6,577 nucleotides of DNA from Aquimarina sp. (GCA_020628975.1 JAHDEF010000100.1:1-6577); one strand, 5' to 3'; numbered from the stretch's first letter, positions 1 through 5,532 are shown. Made by a program: numbers and translations. Notes: generated by a model not told the origin, from the sequence alone.

Positions 1-18
1 GGCTATCTGCCAGTTTAG
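1..18 (+). CDS. Possible 3' end of an upstream gene
   Basis: Frame 1 reads Gly-Tyr-Leu-Pro-Val and then a TAG stop at 16-18, four bases before the 5' arm of a strong hairpin. That spacing is what one expects at the end of a rightward gene. Frame 3 also closes here (TGA at 21-23), so the reading frame cannot be fixed from this window. Only a handful of codons are present and no product can be named. The call rests entirely on the hairpin that follows. Confidence 0.25.
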   Translation, partial: GYLPV

Positions 19-21
19 GTT

Positions 22-59
22 GAAAAGTGCTTCTAATCGGTGGGTTAGAAGCACTTTTC
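22..59 (+). terminator. Rho-independent-type terminator hairpin
   Basis: Bases 22-36 (GAAAAGTGCTTCTAA) and 45-59 are perfect reverse complements, giving a 15-bp stem with an 8-base loop (37-44). The 3' arm ends in CTTTTC and is followed by TTGTTT, so the U-rich part lies partly inside the stem. The stem opens with AAAA on the left as well, so it could also work on the minus strand. It probably closes a rightward gene lying to the left of the window. Confidence 0.7.
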
Positions 60-61
60 TT

Positions 62-375
62 GTTTAGGTGTGCAGTTTACTTTTTCGCGTATTCTAACAT
101 GCAGATTATGCGGGAATTTGATAAGTTTAAATTGTATATTTTAGTTTCTTGGCCAATATATGTTTTGTGAGGATAAAGGGCTTTGTCGGGGATGCTTGTC
201 TTTGTTTTGTGTTTCTAGTGGCTCTGCTCAGAAATACTAGGAGGAAGACTTTTCGATTTGAATAGCCTGTTACTTGATCCTAAAAAATCAGTGTTCTATG
301 AATCTTTACTAGGAAGAATAGCTGTTCTCATTTTAGCTGATTTCTGTTTTTTAACTGTTTGTATAACAGGGAGAT
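62..375. other. Stretch with no recognisable gene
   Basis: No open frame here has credible length or composition; the longest ATG frame I noticed is 23 codons (99-170, +). AAATCAG (286-292) and its complement CTGATTT (337-343) can pair across about 44 bases, but this is weak. TTTG at 358-361 sits where a Bacteroidota -7 element would be for an RNA starting near 368. The TA half is two bases too far upstream, so I do not call a promoter. Confidence 0.4.
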
Positions 376-521
376 GCAGCCCCGATAGAAGTGGTATGCG
401 GCGCTGATGAAGGGGTGTGAAGCAAAGGGTGTGGCTGGCTGACGTTTAGGAAGACGGCCACACCCTTATGCTGAACCGCCTGAAGCAGTGGCGAATACAA
501 ACGGATAGCGGGATTAGCTGC
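376..521 (+). ncRNA. Candidate structured RNA, long bubbled hairpin
   Basis: Three stems nest in register. The outer stem pairs GCAGC-CCCG (376-384) with CGGG and GCTGC (509-512, 517-521). The middle stem pairs 394-406 with 486-498: 11 of 13 positions pair, including one G-U. The apical stem pairs AAGGGTGTGGC (425-435) perfectly with 457-467, and AGCA/TGCT (421-424, 469-472) extends it past one bulged A. Between the middle and apical stems is an open bubble of 14 bases (407-420) opposite 13 (473-485). The G-U pair and several G-A oppositions are favourable only on the + strand. Of bases 381-480, 58 are G or C, far above the surroundings. A closing stem, large bubble and apical arm recall the 6S RNA layout, and about 170 nt would fit. 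I see no sequence match proving 6S, no clear promoter and no good + strand terminator, so identity is open. Confidence 0.4.
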
Positions 522-550
522 CCAAGAGTGATGTATGATATGTGATGTTG

Positions 551-620
551 GAATAAAAAAAGTCCGCATGTTGGGCATTTCTTGAAGCTGGAGGAATTCA
601 AGCAATGCCCTATGCGGACT
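551..620 (-). terminator. Strong leftward rho-independent terminator
   Basis: Three stacked stems form one long hairpin: 561-569 with 612-620 (AGTCCGCAT/ATGCGGACT), 573-579 with 604-610 (GGGCATT/AATGCCC) and 581-586 with 597-602 (CTTGAA/TTCAAG), with a 10-base loop. On the + strand it is preceded by seven A (555-561), so a leftward transcript would end in a G+C-rich stem followed by a run of U. The nearest gene reading left is the lipoprotein whose stop is at 833, implying a 3' untranslated region of about 200 bases. On the + strand no T run follows, so direction is clear. Confidence 0.75.
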
Positions 621-638
621 GTTAGTCAATAGTTCTTT

Positions 639-719
639 AGAAGATAGAATCTTCTATTCCTGTTTATTTATGGTAAACCATTTTACTTCATTGTATGCGG
701 TTTATGAAGAAGATAGAAT
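639..719. repeat. Twelve-base direct repeat, one copy in a hairpin
   Basis: AGAAGATAGAAT occurs at 639-650 and again at 708-719. The first copy lies in an 8-bp perfect hairpin (TAGAAGAT 638-645 with ATCTTCTA 649-656, 3-base loop) followed on the + strand by a T-rich stretch. It could be a weak rightward terminator for an RNA coming from 376-521. No function is evident. Confidence 0.3.
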
Positions 720-750
720 TGTATAAAGGTTAAATAGTAAACGTTTTTGA

Positions 751-801
751 TTAGGCAAGGAAGTCCTTTGCCTAACTGAGTTAAGAAAAAAAATCAGTTA
801 G
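751..801 (-). other. Two overlapping hairpins in lipoprotein 3' region
   Basis: TTAGGCAA (751-758) pairs with TTGCCTAA (768-775), and GG/CC continues the stem inside one bulged T. The segment CTAACTGA (772-779) also pairs perfectly with TCAGTTAG (794-801). The two pairings share 772-775 and so compete at their base. They lie in the presumed 3' untranslated region of the minus-strand lipoprotein and might protect or process the messenger. Neither is followed by a good U run. Confidence 0.3.
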
Positions 802-832
802 AGTGTAATAGAAAATTTTTTTCTACTACAAT

Positions 833-1561
833 TTATGGAAACAAGCTGTAGTAGCCTATAATGACGTTTCCGTTTTGTAAGCCTAAGACAATAAGCGTTT
901 CCGCATTAGTTATGGGCGTTTGAGTAGGATTGTTCGCTTTCACAATTTCACCAGAAGCAGTACCATCGGTAAAACCGCCAATGGTTACAATTTCAGTGAT
1001 ATTTGAAGAAGGCGGGGCTATTTCAATCGCTGTATTCATGCCCGTTAAATTATGCTCCTCGAATAAAACATCAAGCAAATATTGATTAGCCTGACTCTCA
1101 TCACCAGTAAAAAGGAATTTATTCCAATTTGTGGGAGCATCTAAAGACGCAAAGTTAGCTTTATTGTTGTAAGCATTTTTCGCTAATGTTCTACATTGCT
1201 CAAAAAAAGCAGGCTCCATAACAGGGTTGGTATTTCCTGTGCTAAGAGCAAGTTGATACTCTTGTTGCATCAAGGAGAACACCTCAATAGCCTTGTCATG
1301 TAAGGAGCTAAAGCTAGACGTTTTTAAATCGGTCATAAAATTTTCAAAGCCATCCAAATCCCTTAAATCCAAGATGGAAACACCTTTATCCGTATTTTTT
1401 TTATAGGTGCTTTTTGGGGTATTATTTTCTGTAGAATTCTGCAAAGATAGACCGTTAGAAGGATTCCCCTCTAAATCCTTATCATTTAGGTGTGTATCTT
1501 TAGAACAAGCAAAGAGAACAAAACAAAAAACAAAAAACAAAGGGGTTCTTAATTGACGCAT
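833..1561 (-). CDS. Lipoprotein of unknown function
   Basis: The product is 242 residues. The first 19 look like a lipoprotein signal peptide: Arg at 2 and 5, a hydrophobic core from Leu8 to Phe17, and a lipobox Leu-Phe-Ala-Cys at 16-19. Cleavage before Cys19 would leave an anchored protein starting Cys-Ser-Lys-Asp. In Bacteroidota, Lys and acidic residues just after the cysteine mark some lipoproteins for export to the cell surface; this one fits only partly. Residues 20-58 are a Ser/Thr/Asn-rich linker, 65-172 look helical with a second cysteine at 123, and 178-242 look strand-rich with Gly/Val/Ile alternation. I recognise no domain or catalytic motif. The ATG at 1561 is chosen because the signal peptide begins there; no ribosome-binding sequence precedes it. 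The gene stands alone, with no gene close on its strand on either side. Confidence 0.85.
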   Translation of the reverse strand: MRQLRTPLFFVFCFVLFACSKDTHLNDKDLEGNPSNGLSLQNSTENNTPKSTYKKNTDKGVSILDLRDLDGFENFMTDLKTSSFSSLHDKAIEVFSLMQQEYQLALSTGNTNPVMEPAFFEQCRTLAKNAYNNKANFASLDAPTNWNKFLFTGDESQANQYLLDVLFEEHNLTGMNTAIEIAPPSSNITEIVTIGGFTDGTASGEIVKANNPTQTPITNAETLIVLGLQNGNVIIGYYSLFP

Positions 1562-1629
1562 TGCATAGGTAATTTAGCGAAGTTATTAAAAGCTTTTTGG
1601 TTCTTAATCGTTCGGTGTCCCAGAGAAAG

Positions 1630-1637
1630 CAAACGTA
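1630..1637 (-). promoter_or_regulatory. Possible Bacteroidota -7 element of lipoprotein gene
   Basis: Read on the minus strand this is TACGTTTG, an exact match to TAnnTTTG, the -7 element of the main Bacteroidota sigma factor. Transcription would start near 1623, giving a leader of about 60 bases before the ATG. I find no TTG at the expected -33 distance, so the call is weak. TAACTTCG, one base off consensus, lies closer to the start. Confidence 0.35.
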
Positions 1638-1709
1638 CAAGCAAGATGAATGATAGCTTTATCGCCTTAATGCTTTTTTCAACAATAGATTGAAGAAAGC
1701 AGGCTGATA

Positions 1710-1740
1710 AATATCCTTCAGTATTGCAATACGAGATATT
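1710..1740. promoter_or_regulatory. Nested dyad upstream of lipoprotein gene
   Basis: GTATTGCAATAC (1721-1732) is a perfect 12-bp palindrome. It is flanked by a second pair of arms, AATATC (1710-1715) and GATATT (1735-1740), so two dyads share nearly the same centre. It lies about 75 bases upstream of the candidate -7 element of the lipoprotein gene, where an activator or repressor might bind. No known regulator site is recognised. Confidence 0.3.
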
Positions 1741-2258
1741 CTCTTAATGCGTGTTAATTCTTAATACAAAGCCAAAAGTCTTCTATTGTAAGCATGGCTC
1801 TTCTAATTTGATACCATATAGGCTTTCAAAAAAAACTTTGTACTTCAATTGAAAACTAAAGCAGGCTTAAAAAGAAAACCCTTTAACATTGAAGTAATCT
1901 GTTGACCACCGAACAATCCCCTAAAAGTGAGGCCAATACCCTGATAATCGATCAATAATAAAGCCTAACAATACCTACAGATATAGTATAAAAATCATTT
2001 GCTTAAAATTATATAACTATTACTCCTTGACTTGCCATGTTTAGCGGTGCTAATGAGGCTAGACGAATGATGGAATAGTCGTTCATTAGATTAAAAAGTG
2101 AGGCGTAAGTCTTGAAAGAAAAATCGTTTAAGTTGTTGATTACAAAAGAGTTGTGTGCTGGCTGTTTTGGAGTGTCTACAAGCAGACCATTACACGTGGT
2201 CGATTGTTTATATACCAATATGAATGGCTAGCGATGAATTATAAATCATCCACAAAAA
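1741..2258. other. Stretch with no convincing gene
   Basis: The only long open frame (2009-2218, minus) has no start signal and an undistinguished composition, so I do not accept it. Small symmetric sites are present: TTCAATTGAA (1844-1853, perfect palindrome) and GACCA/TGGTC (2185-2189, 2197-2201) around a CACGTG core. Two copies of AAAGCAGGCT lie at 1696-1705 and 1858-1867, and a third is inside the lipoprotein gene (1206-1215). None suggests a function. Confidence 0.4.
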
Positions 2259-2282
2259 ATGATAAATTCGATGGTCTTTTGC

Positions 2283-2304
2283 TTAAGTTTTTTGAAAAAC
2301 TTAA
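2283..2304. repeat. Near-perfect 22-base palindrome
   Basis: TTAAGTTTTT (2283-2292) and AAAAACTTAA (2295-2304) are exact reverse complements separated by two bases. It lies inside an unconvincing 66-codon frame, which argues against that frame being coding. It may form a cruciform or a hairpin with U or A tracts on either strand. Confidence 0.5.
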
Positions 2305-2451
2305 AATTTATGGCTCAATTCTTTAAACGACGGTTCATTTCAATAACTTTTCCTTGTCAAACTAAATTGGAGGTTGGTTTTATCTACTCTTCGCACCGTA
2401 GATACAAGGATGCTTCACGTTTTATGGTATTGTTGAACTCTGTTATTAATG

Positions 2452-2483
2452 ATTGCTAATTTGAATAACTTCAAATTAGCAAT
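2452..2483. terminator. Perfect 14-bp hairpin, terminator-like
   Basis: Bases 2452-2465 (ATTGCTAATTTGAA) are the exact reverse complement of 2470-2483, with a 4-base loop, TAAC. This is the most perfect stem in the window after the one at 22-59. On the + strand GTTTCT follows, only a modest U tract, so a terminator is likely but not proven, and either direction is possible. The stop of an open + frame (2259-2459) falls inside the 5' arm, which may be coincidence. Confidence 0.5.
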
Positions 2484-2626
2484 GTTTCTGGATAATAAAC
2501 TAGTAAAATATTAATCAATTGATGAAACTAGACTCGTATATATGCACTAATAATTAATCTTATAGGGGCATTGTCTATTGCTAGAAATGCCATCCTTAGT
2601 ATCTTAAACCTTGAATTCTGAACATT

Positions 2627-2830
2627 TTATACAGAACTAGTATCCAAATTATTACTATTAAAGAGGTTGTAGTCGTTATTCGTTACTTGTAATCCGATAA
2701 ATAATCGTAGATCGTGCGTATCTTTAGGAGCGATGCTGCCAAAAGTTGCTACTGTAATGCTTTTATACGGAGTGCTGTCAAGAAATAAAGACCCTCTCAA
2801 TACAAAAGGTGAAATTGTGGCGTATGCGAG
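2627..2830 (-). pseudogene. ATG-less open frame, possible gene relic
   Basis: On the minus strand 67 sense codons run from just after a TAG (2831-2833) to a TAA (2627-2629). The translation reads like real protein, with alternating hydrophobic stretches: SLFLDSTPYKSITVATFG, then DLRLFIGLQVTNNDYNLF. It has no ATG, and another stop follows shortly upstream in the same frame. If coding, it would be the tail of a decayed gene or a rare-start small protein. A 67-codon open frame can arise by chance in 2 kb read in six frames, so confidence is low. I recognise no family. Confidence 0.2.
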
Positions 2831-2909
2831 CTATGGTTTCTTTTAAAACCTTAACGAATCTAAACCTAGTGTATGGTAAAATGACAATGGGTTAAAGAAG
2901 CGTTTTTCT

Positions 2910-2997
2910 AAAAAAAGACAAGCCCCATATTAATCCTAAATACTTATATAATATACATTCTAACCCAAGTATCTGTGATTGAATATGTGGCCTGTCT
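2910..2997 (-). terminator. Leftward terminator with long stem, no gene seen
   Basis: Bases 2917-2931 pair with 2982-2996 at 13 of 15 positions, and A2916-T2997 extends the stem. Inside the 50-base loop ATACTT (2943-2948 region) can pair with AAGTAT. Seven A (2910-2916) precede the stem on the + strand, so a leftward RNA would end stem-then-U7. No gene reading left lies to the right, so it either serves an unseen small RNA from about 3000-3400 or is a relic. Confidence 0.5.
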
Positions 2998-3211
2998 AAA
3001 ACAGTTTTAAATAAGCTGTAAAAGAAAAAGGCATACTGAATCTATGAAAAAACTTAACACTGGACATACTGCCCAATAGAAAGTTGAAATTCTATTTTTG
3101 TATAAAAAAGTAACACTTGAAAAGGAAGGAAAATAACTCCAACCTTACTTGTAAAAACATGAAATTCAACGTTACTATCTAGTTACAAAACGCAATTTAA
3201 TAAGTAATAAT

Positions 3212-3242
3212 GGGCGACATAATTGATTAATTTTGTTTGCCC
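3212..3242. repeat. Interrupted inverted repeat
   Basis: GGGC (3212-3215) pairs with GCCC (3239-3242), ACA (3217-3219) with TGT (3234-3236), and AATT (3221-3224) with AATT (3229-3232), giving a small hairpin with a 4-base tip. It overlaps an exact TAnnTTTG match (3228-3235, +), which has no -33 partner and is probably chance in such A+T-rich DNA. Confidence 0.3.
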
Positions 3243-3265
3243 CTAAAACGTATCAAAGTATAAAA

Positions 3266-3298
3266 CCTCCTAGTCTACAACCTTTCGTTATAGGGAGG
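3266..3298. promoter_or_regulatory. Hairpin just upstream of candidate promoter
   Basis: CCTCC (3266-3270) pairs with GGAGG (3294-3298), and CTACAAC (3275-3281) pairs with GTTATAG (3287-3293) at six of seven positions. TAGT is bulged and the loop is 5 bases. Its right arm covers the place where a -33 element would sit for the TATATTTG at 3311, so it could be an operator or the end of an upstream RNA. GGAGG is not followed by a start codon. Confidence 0.3.
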
Positions 3299-3310
3299 AT
3301 CAAATCGTAG

Positions 3311-3318
3311 TATATTTG
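3311..3318 (+). promoter_or_regulatory. Possible Bacteroidota -7 element upstream of paralogue 1
   Basis: TATATTTG matches TAnnTTTG exactly. The -33 side is poor: TTA at 3288-3290 is 20 bases upstream, one base from TTG. Transcription would begin near 3325 and give a leader of almost 300 bases before the ATG at 3616, which contains the competing hairpins described next. A promoter closer to the gene cannot be excluded. Confidence 0.35.
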
Positions 3319-3354
3319 TCACGGTAATTCTTATTAAAGAAATCTGGTACAAGC

Positions 3355-3412
3355 GGTAATTTTACTTTTCCTAAATGAAAATTACCTTAAGTCAGTTTTT
3401 TAAGGCAATTTT
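3355..3412 (+). promoter_or_regulatory. Attenuator-like competing hairpins in leader
   Basis: Segment A (GGTAATTTT, 3355-3363) is the exact complement of AAAATTACC (3378-3386, within segment B). Segment B as a whole (3378-3390) also pairs with segment C (3400-3412) at 12 of 13 positions around a 9-base loop. A:B and B:C cannot coexist. A second copy of CGGTAATT (3322-3329) could replace A. This three-part arrangement is typical of leaders that switch structure, here about 200 bases before the start of paralogue 1. No leader peptide or known riboswitch core is visible, and neither fold ends in a U run on the + strand. Confidence 0.4.
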
Positions 3413-3414
3413 GT

Positions 3415-3461
3415 AAAAAAATGGGTCCTAGCCGAAATTCCTACCCCGACAAGAACCCATT
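3415..3461 (-). terminator. Leftward terminator-like hairpin in leader
   Basis: AATGGGT (3420-3426) pairs with ACCCATT (3455-3461) across a 28-base loop. Seven A (3415-3421) sit at its left foot, so a leftward RNA would have a stem running into U7. It lies in front of a rightward gene, so it would stop antisense transcription from the 3' side, or it is only a leader hairpin. The stem is short and the loop long, so it is weaker than the one at 551-620. Confidence 0.4.
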
Positions 3462-3487
3462 CGGATATTACTACACCTTAACCACTT

Positions 3488-3507
3488 CAAATATGGTGGA
3501 ATATTTG
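3488..3507. promoter_or_regulatory. Short inverted repeat before paralogue 1
   Basis: CAAATAT (3488-3494) and ATATTTG (3501-3507) are exact reverse complements around GGTGGA. CCAC (3482-3485) could alternatively pair with GTGG (3496-3499). It lies about 110 bases before the ATG and could be a binding site or a leader hairpin. Confidence 0.3.
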
Positions 3508-3615
3508 CATTAAAACTAGGTACAAAAAATGCCAGTTGTTACAAACAGAATTCAATAATCTATCGTCTCTTTGTTGGATAGGTGCTTAGTGACGTATTAC
3601 AAATGCCTTATAATC

Positions 3616-5154
3616 ATGGAAGGAACATCTCATTTCAATAATAGTAAGCTACTAAAAATATACCGTTCTCTTGATGAAAATGAACTAAGACGTTTGTCTA
3701 TTTTTTTGAATTCTTCTTCGAATAATGGAGATCGTACCACAAATAAGCTGCACAAAGGACTTCTCAAGCATTGTCCAAAGTTTGAAAAAAAATTGACCTA
3801 CGCTTGGGCTTATAAAGTAATTTATGATGCACCAGGTGAAAAAGGCAAAATCAAGGATAGCGATAAAGCTAAAGTACGACGAACAATGACGAGCTTGAAA
3901 AAACTACTGGATAAATTCTTGATCTTTGAAAAAGTAGAGCAGCAAACTATTCCTAACCTATTGCTTCTCGTAGAAAGTTATTTTGAGCATGGTTTATTTA
4001 GTCTCATTCCTTCTTTACTAAAAAACATAGAAAGTAAATTGGACAAGGCGCCCTATCGTGATATTGATCATTATGCGCTTCGGGTTATGCTGGAAGCTTT
4101 AAAGTTTCAGTATAAATTGATTGTGAGAAATCGTTCTACAGGGGATGATTTTCAGCGAGTGCTTGACAATGTGCGTAATCATATCGTGAGTCAAATGTTG
4201 CGGTATTATTGTGCTGGGAAGAGTAGAGAAAAATATTTAAACGTGCAATATGATTATCCATTGATGGATGGCCTATTGGCTTATATTCGAGGGGCTAATG
4301 ATGGAGAAATATCACCACTTAGCTCTATTTATTTTCACATTTTACTCTTATTGATTGAATCAGACGAACCGGATCTCCATGCTAAAATCATGGTGCTAAT
4401 GGAGAAATATCAAAATGAATTTTCACTTGGAGAGTTGAGGCAAATGTATGGTTTTATCCTCAATTATTTTAATGATCGGATTAGGGAGGGGGCTATTGAG
4501 TATTTGGAGAAACGACACGAAATTTACCGCTTTACCATAGAAAAAGGAATTTGGAATCAAGGTATTTCCTTCCATGAGCATAATTTCATTCTTATTGTAA
4601 AAAGTGCTTTATCCGTTGGAGAAACGGTGTGGGTAGAACAATTTATCGGGGAGTACACTAAAGAATTGAAAGAGAAATATCAACTTTCTTTGCCGGCGCT
4701 AGCACGTGCCTTTTTATATTTTGATAAGAAAGATTACGAAGCAGCAGTGAATGAGCTGAGTACTATTAAACCAAAAGAAGCATTCGAAAATGACTTGATT
4801 TATAACTTCTACTACAGATTGTTGGAAATCAAAATTATGTACGAACAGTTAACTGAAAAAACGGTCTCTCACCGAGAAAAAAGTCGATTATTCCGATTGA
4901 TTGAGAATCTTCGAGTGTTTACTTTTCGTTGGAAAGGAAGGCAAGATAATCCGATGTCTCAATATACGCTGCAACGATATATAAATTTCACAAACATAAT
5001 TACTAGGCTTTTTCACCTCCGTTTTGAAATTCTTGTGGAGGAGCGTTCGCCTAGGATTTTGGCAAATCTGAGAGAAGATATTGCGACCATTTCTCCTATT
5101 GAAGAGCGTATTTGGTTGCAGACCAGGGCCGATGACCTGCTAAATGGAATTTAA
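3616..5154 (+). CDS. Helical hypothetical protein, paralogue 1
   Basis: The product is 512 residues with no signal peptide or membrane segment, so probably cytoplasmic. An N-terminal block (about 1-105) holds LDENELRRLSIFLNSS (19-34), a Lys-rich helix to about 59, an aromatic Y-x-W-x-Y stretch (62-66) and RRTMTSLKKLLDKFL (88-102). This resembles a family of about 500-residue Bacteroidota proteins, recalled from memory, whose first helix ends in a motif like FLxSPYFN; here the Pro-Tyr-Phe part has become Ser-Ser-Asn. The rest is predominantly amphipathic helices, suggesting TPR-like repeats; the HEIYRFTIEKGIW block starts at 301, and WLQTRADDLL lies near the end. No catalytic motif is seen; a scaffold or protein-binding role is a guess. 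An in-frame TTG at 3571 would add 15 residues, but the ATG at 3616 matches the start of paralogue 2. No Shine-Dalgarno sequence is present. Confidence 0.85.
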   Translation: MEGTSHFNNSKLLKIYRSLDENELRRLSIFLNSSSNNGDRTTNKLHKGLLKHCPKFEKKLTYAWAYKVIYDAPGEKGKIKDSDKAKVRRTMTSLKKLLDKFLIFEKVEQQTIPNLLLLVESYFEHGLFSLIPSLLKNIESKLDKAPYRDIDHYALRVMLEALKFQYKLIVRNRSTGDDFQRVLDNVRNHIVSQMLRYYCAGKSREKYLNVQYDYPLMDGLLAYIRGANDGEISPLSSIYFHILLLLIESDEPDLHAKIMVLMEKYQNEFSLGELRQMYGFILNYFNDRIREGAIEYLEKRHEIYRFTIEKGIWNQGISFHEHNFILIVKSALSVGETVWVEQFIGEYTKELKEKYQLSLPALARAFLYFDKKDYEAAVNELSTIKPKEAFENDLIYNFYYRLLEIKIMYEQLTEKTVSHREKSRLFRLIENLRVFTFRWKGRQDNPMSQYTLQRYINFTNIITRLFHLRFEILVEERSPRILANLREDIATISPIEERIWLQTRADDLLNGI

Positions 5155-5182
5155 AAGGATTCGTTCTTAAGTAGGTTGAAAT

Positions 5183-5250
5183 AATCGCCCGTAGCCACCC
5201 TTTATCAAAATCCCATTCGCAAAAAAAAGTAGGCTACAGGGCGATTTTAT
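5183..5250 (+). terminator. Terminator of paralogue 1
   Basis: AATCGCCC-GTAGCC (5183-5196) pairs with GGCTAC (5232-5237) and GGGCGATT (5239-5246), 14 bp with one bulged A, across a 35-base loop. TTTTAT (5245-5250) overlaps and follows the 3' arm. It starts 29 bases after the stop of paralogue 1, so it probably separates that gene from the next. The U tract is short and the loop large, so termination may be partial. Confidence 0.6.
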
Positions 5251-5532
5251 GGCCATAAAAACTAACACAGAACTATATCTAACTAAGAAAACATTGATTT
5301 AGAGAGCAGGAATAAATGAAAAAATACGGTTTATGACATGAAATGTATGAAATTATCATTACGTAAATTATTATTTGCTACGAAATGACAAACATCATAC
5401 TTCTTATATTGTATATCATATTTTGAAGAAAAGCCTTTTCGGAGTGGCCTCTAATTTTATCCCCTTATTGTAAAAATAAGGACAAGACAAATACTAAATT
5501 GATTATTTTTTGTTATTTTATGGCCAGTAAAA
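5245..5532. repeat. Two palindromic TGGCCA sites between paralogues
   Basis: ATTTTATGGCCA occurs at 5244-5255 and 5515-5526. In the first copy it is part of a perfect 16-bp palindrome, TTTTATGGCCATAAAA (5245-5260). The second continues GTAAAA (to 5532), the same palindrome with one extra G. I see no further copy in the window. One site abuts the terminator of paralogue 1 and the other lies about 80 bases before the ATG of paralogue 2, so a dimeric regulator binding both is plausible. Confidence 0.45.
5463..5481. repeat. Short perfect hairpin between paralogues
   Basis: CCTTATT (5463-5469) and AATAAGG (5475-5481) pair perfectly around a 5-base loop. No T run follows on either strand, so I do not call a terminator. 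It may be part of the control region or leader of paralogue 2. Confidence 0.3.

Noticed and set aside
99..170. 23-codon plus-strand frame
   Set aside because: Too short to distinguish from chance, with no start signal or terminator.
404..476. Hammerhead ribozyme core (CTGATGA ... GAAC)
   Set aside because: The helix does not follow the CTGATGA box directly, and no third stem with a cleavage triplet is in place.
351..629. 92-codon minus-strand open frame
   Set aside because: It lies across the structured RNA candidate and the terminator hairpin; its composition follows those inverted repeats and no start signal precedes it.
769..801. Integron attC site (GCCTAAC)
   Set aside because: Arms and spacing do not match an attC, and there is no integrase or cassette array.
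2009..2218. 69-codon minus-strand open frame
   Set aside because: No promoter, no recognisable domain, and a length expected by chance in A+T-rich intergenic DNA.
2259..2459. 66-codon plus-strand open frame ending at a hairpin
   Set aside because: It contains a 22-base palindrome (2283-2304) and an unusual Phe/Arg-rich composition; only the hairpin at its end favours it, so it is left as a question in the findings.
3044..3079. Short frame MKKLNTGHTAQ resembling a transposase start
   Set aside because: Stops after 11 codons; the read-through continues only 18 residues and lacks any diagnostic motif.
3571..3615. Upstream TTG start for paralogue 1
   Set aside because: The extra 15 residues have no counterpart in paralogue 2, whose Met-Glu start aligns with the ATG at 3616.
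5385..5426. 13-residue hydrophobic peptide frame (MTNIILLILYIIF)
   Set aside because: Too short, no start signal, and explained by local A+T-rich sequence.
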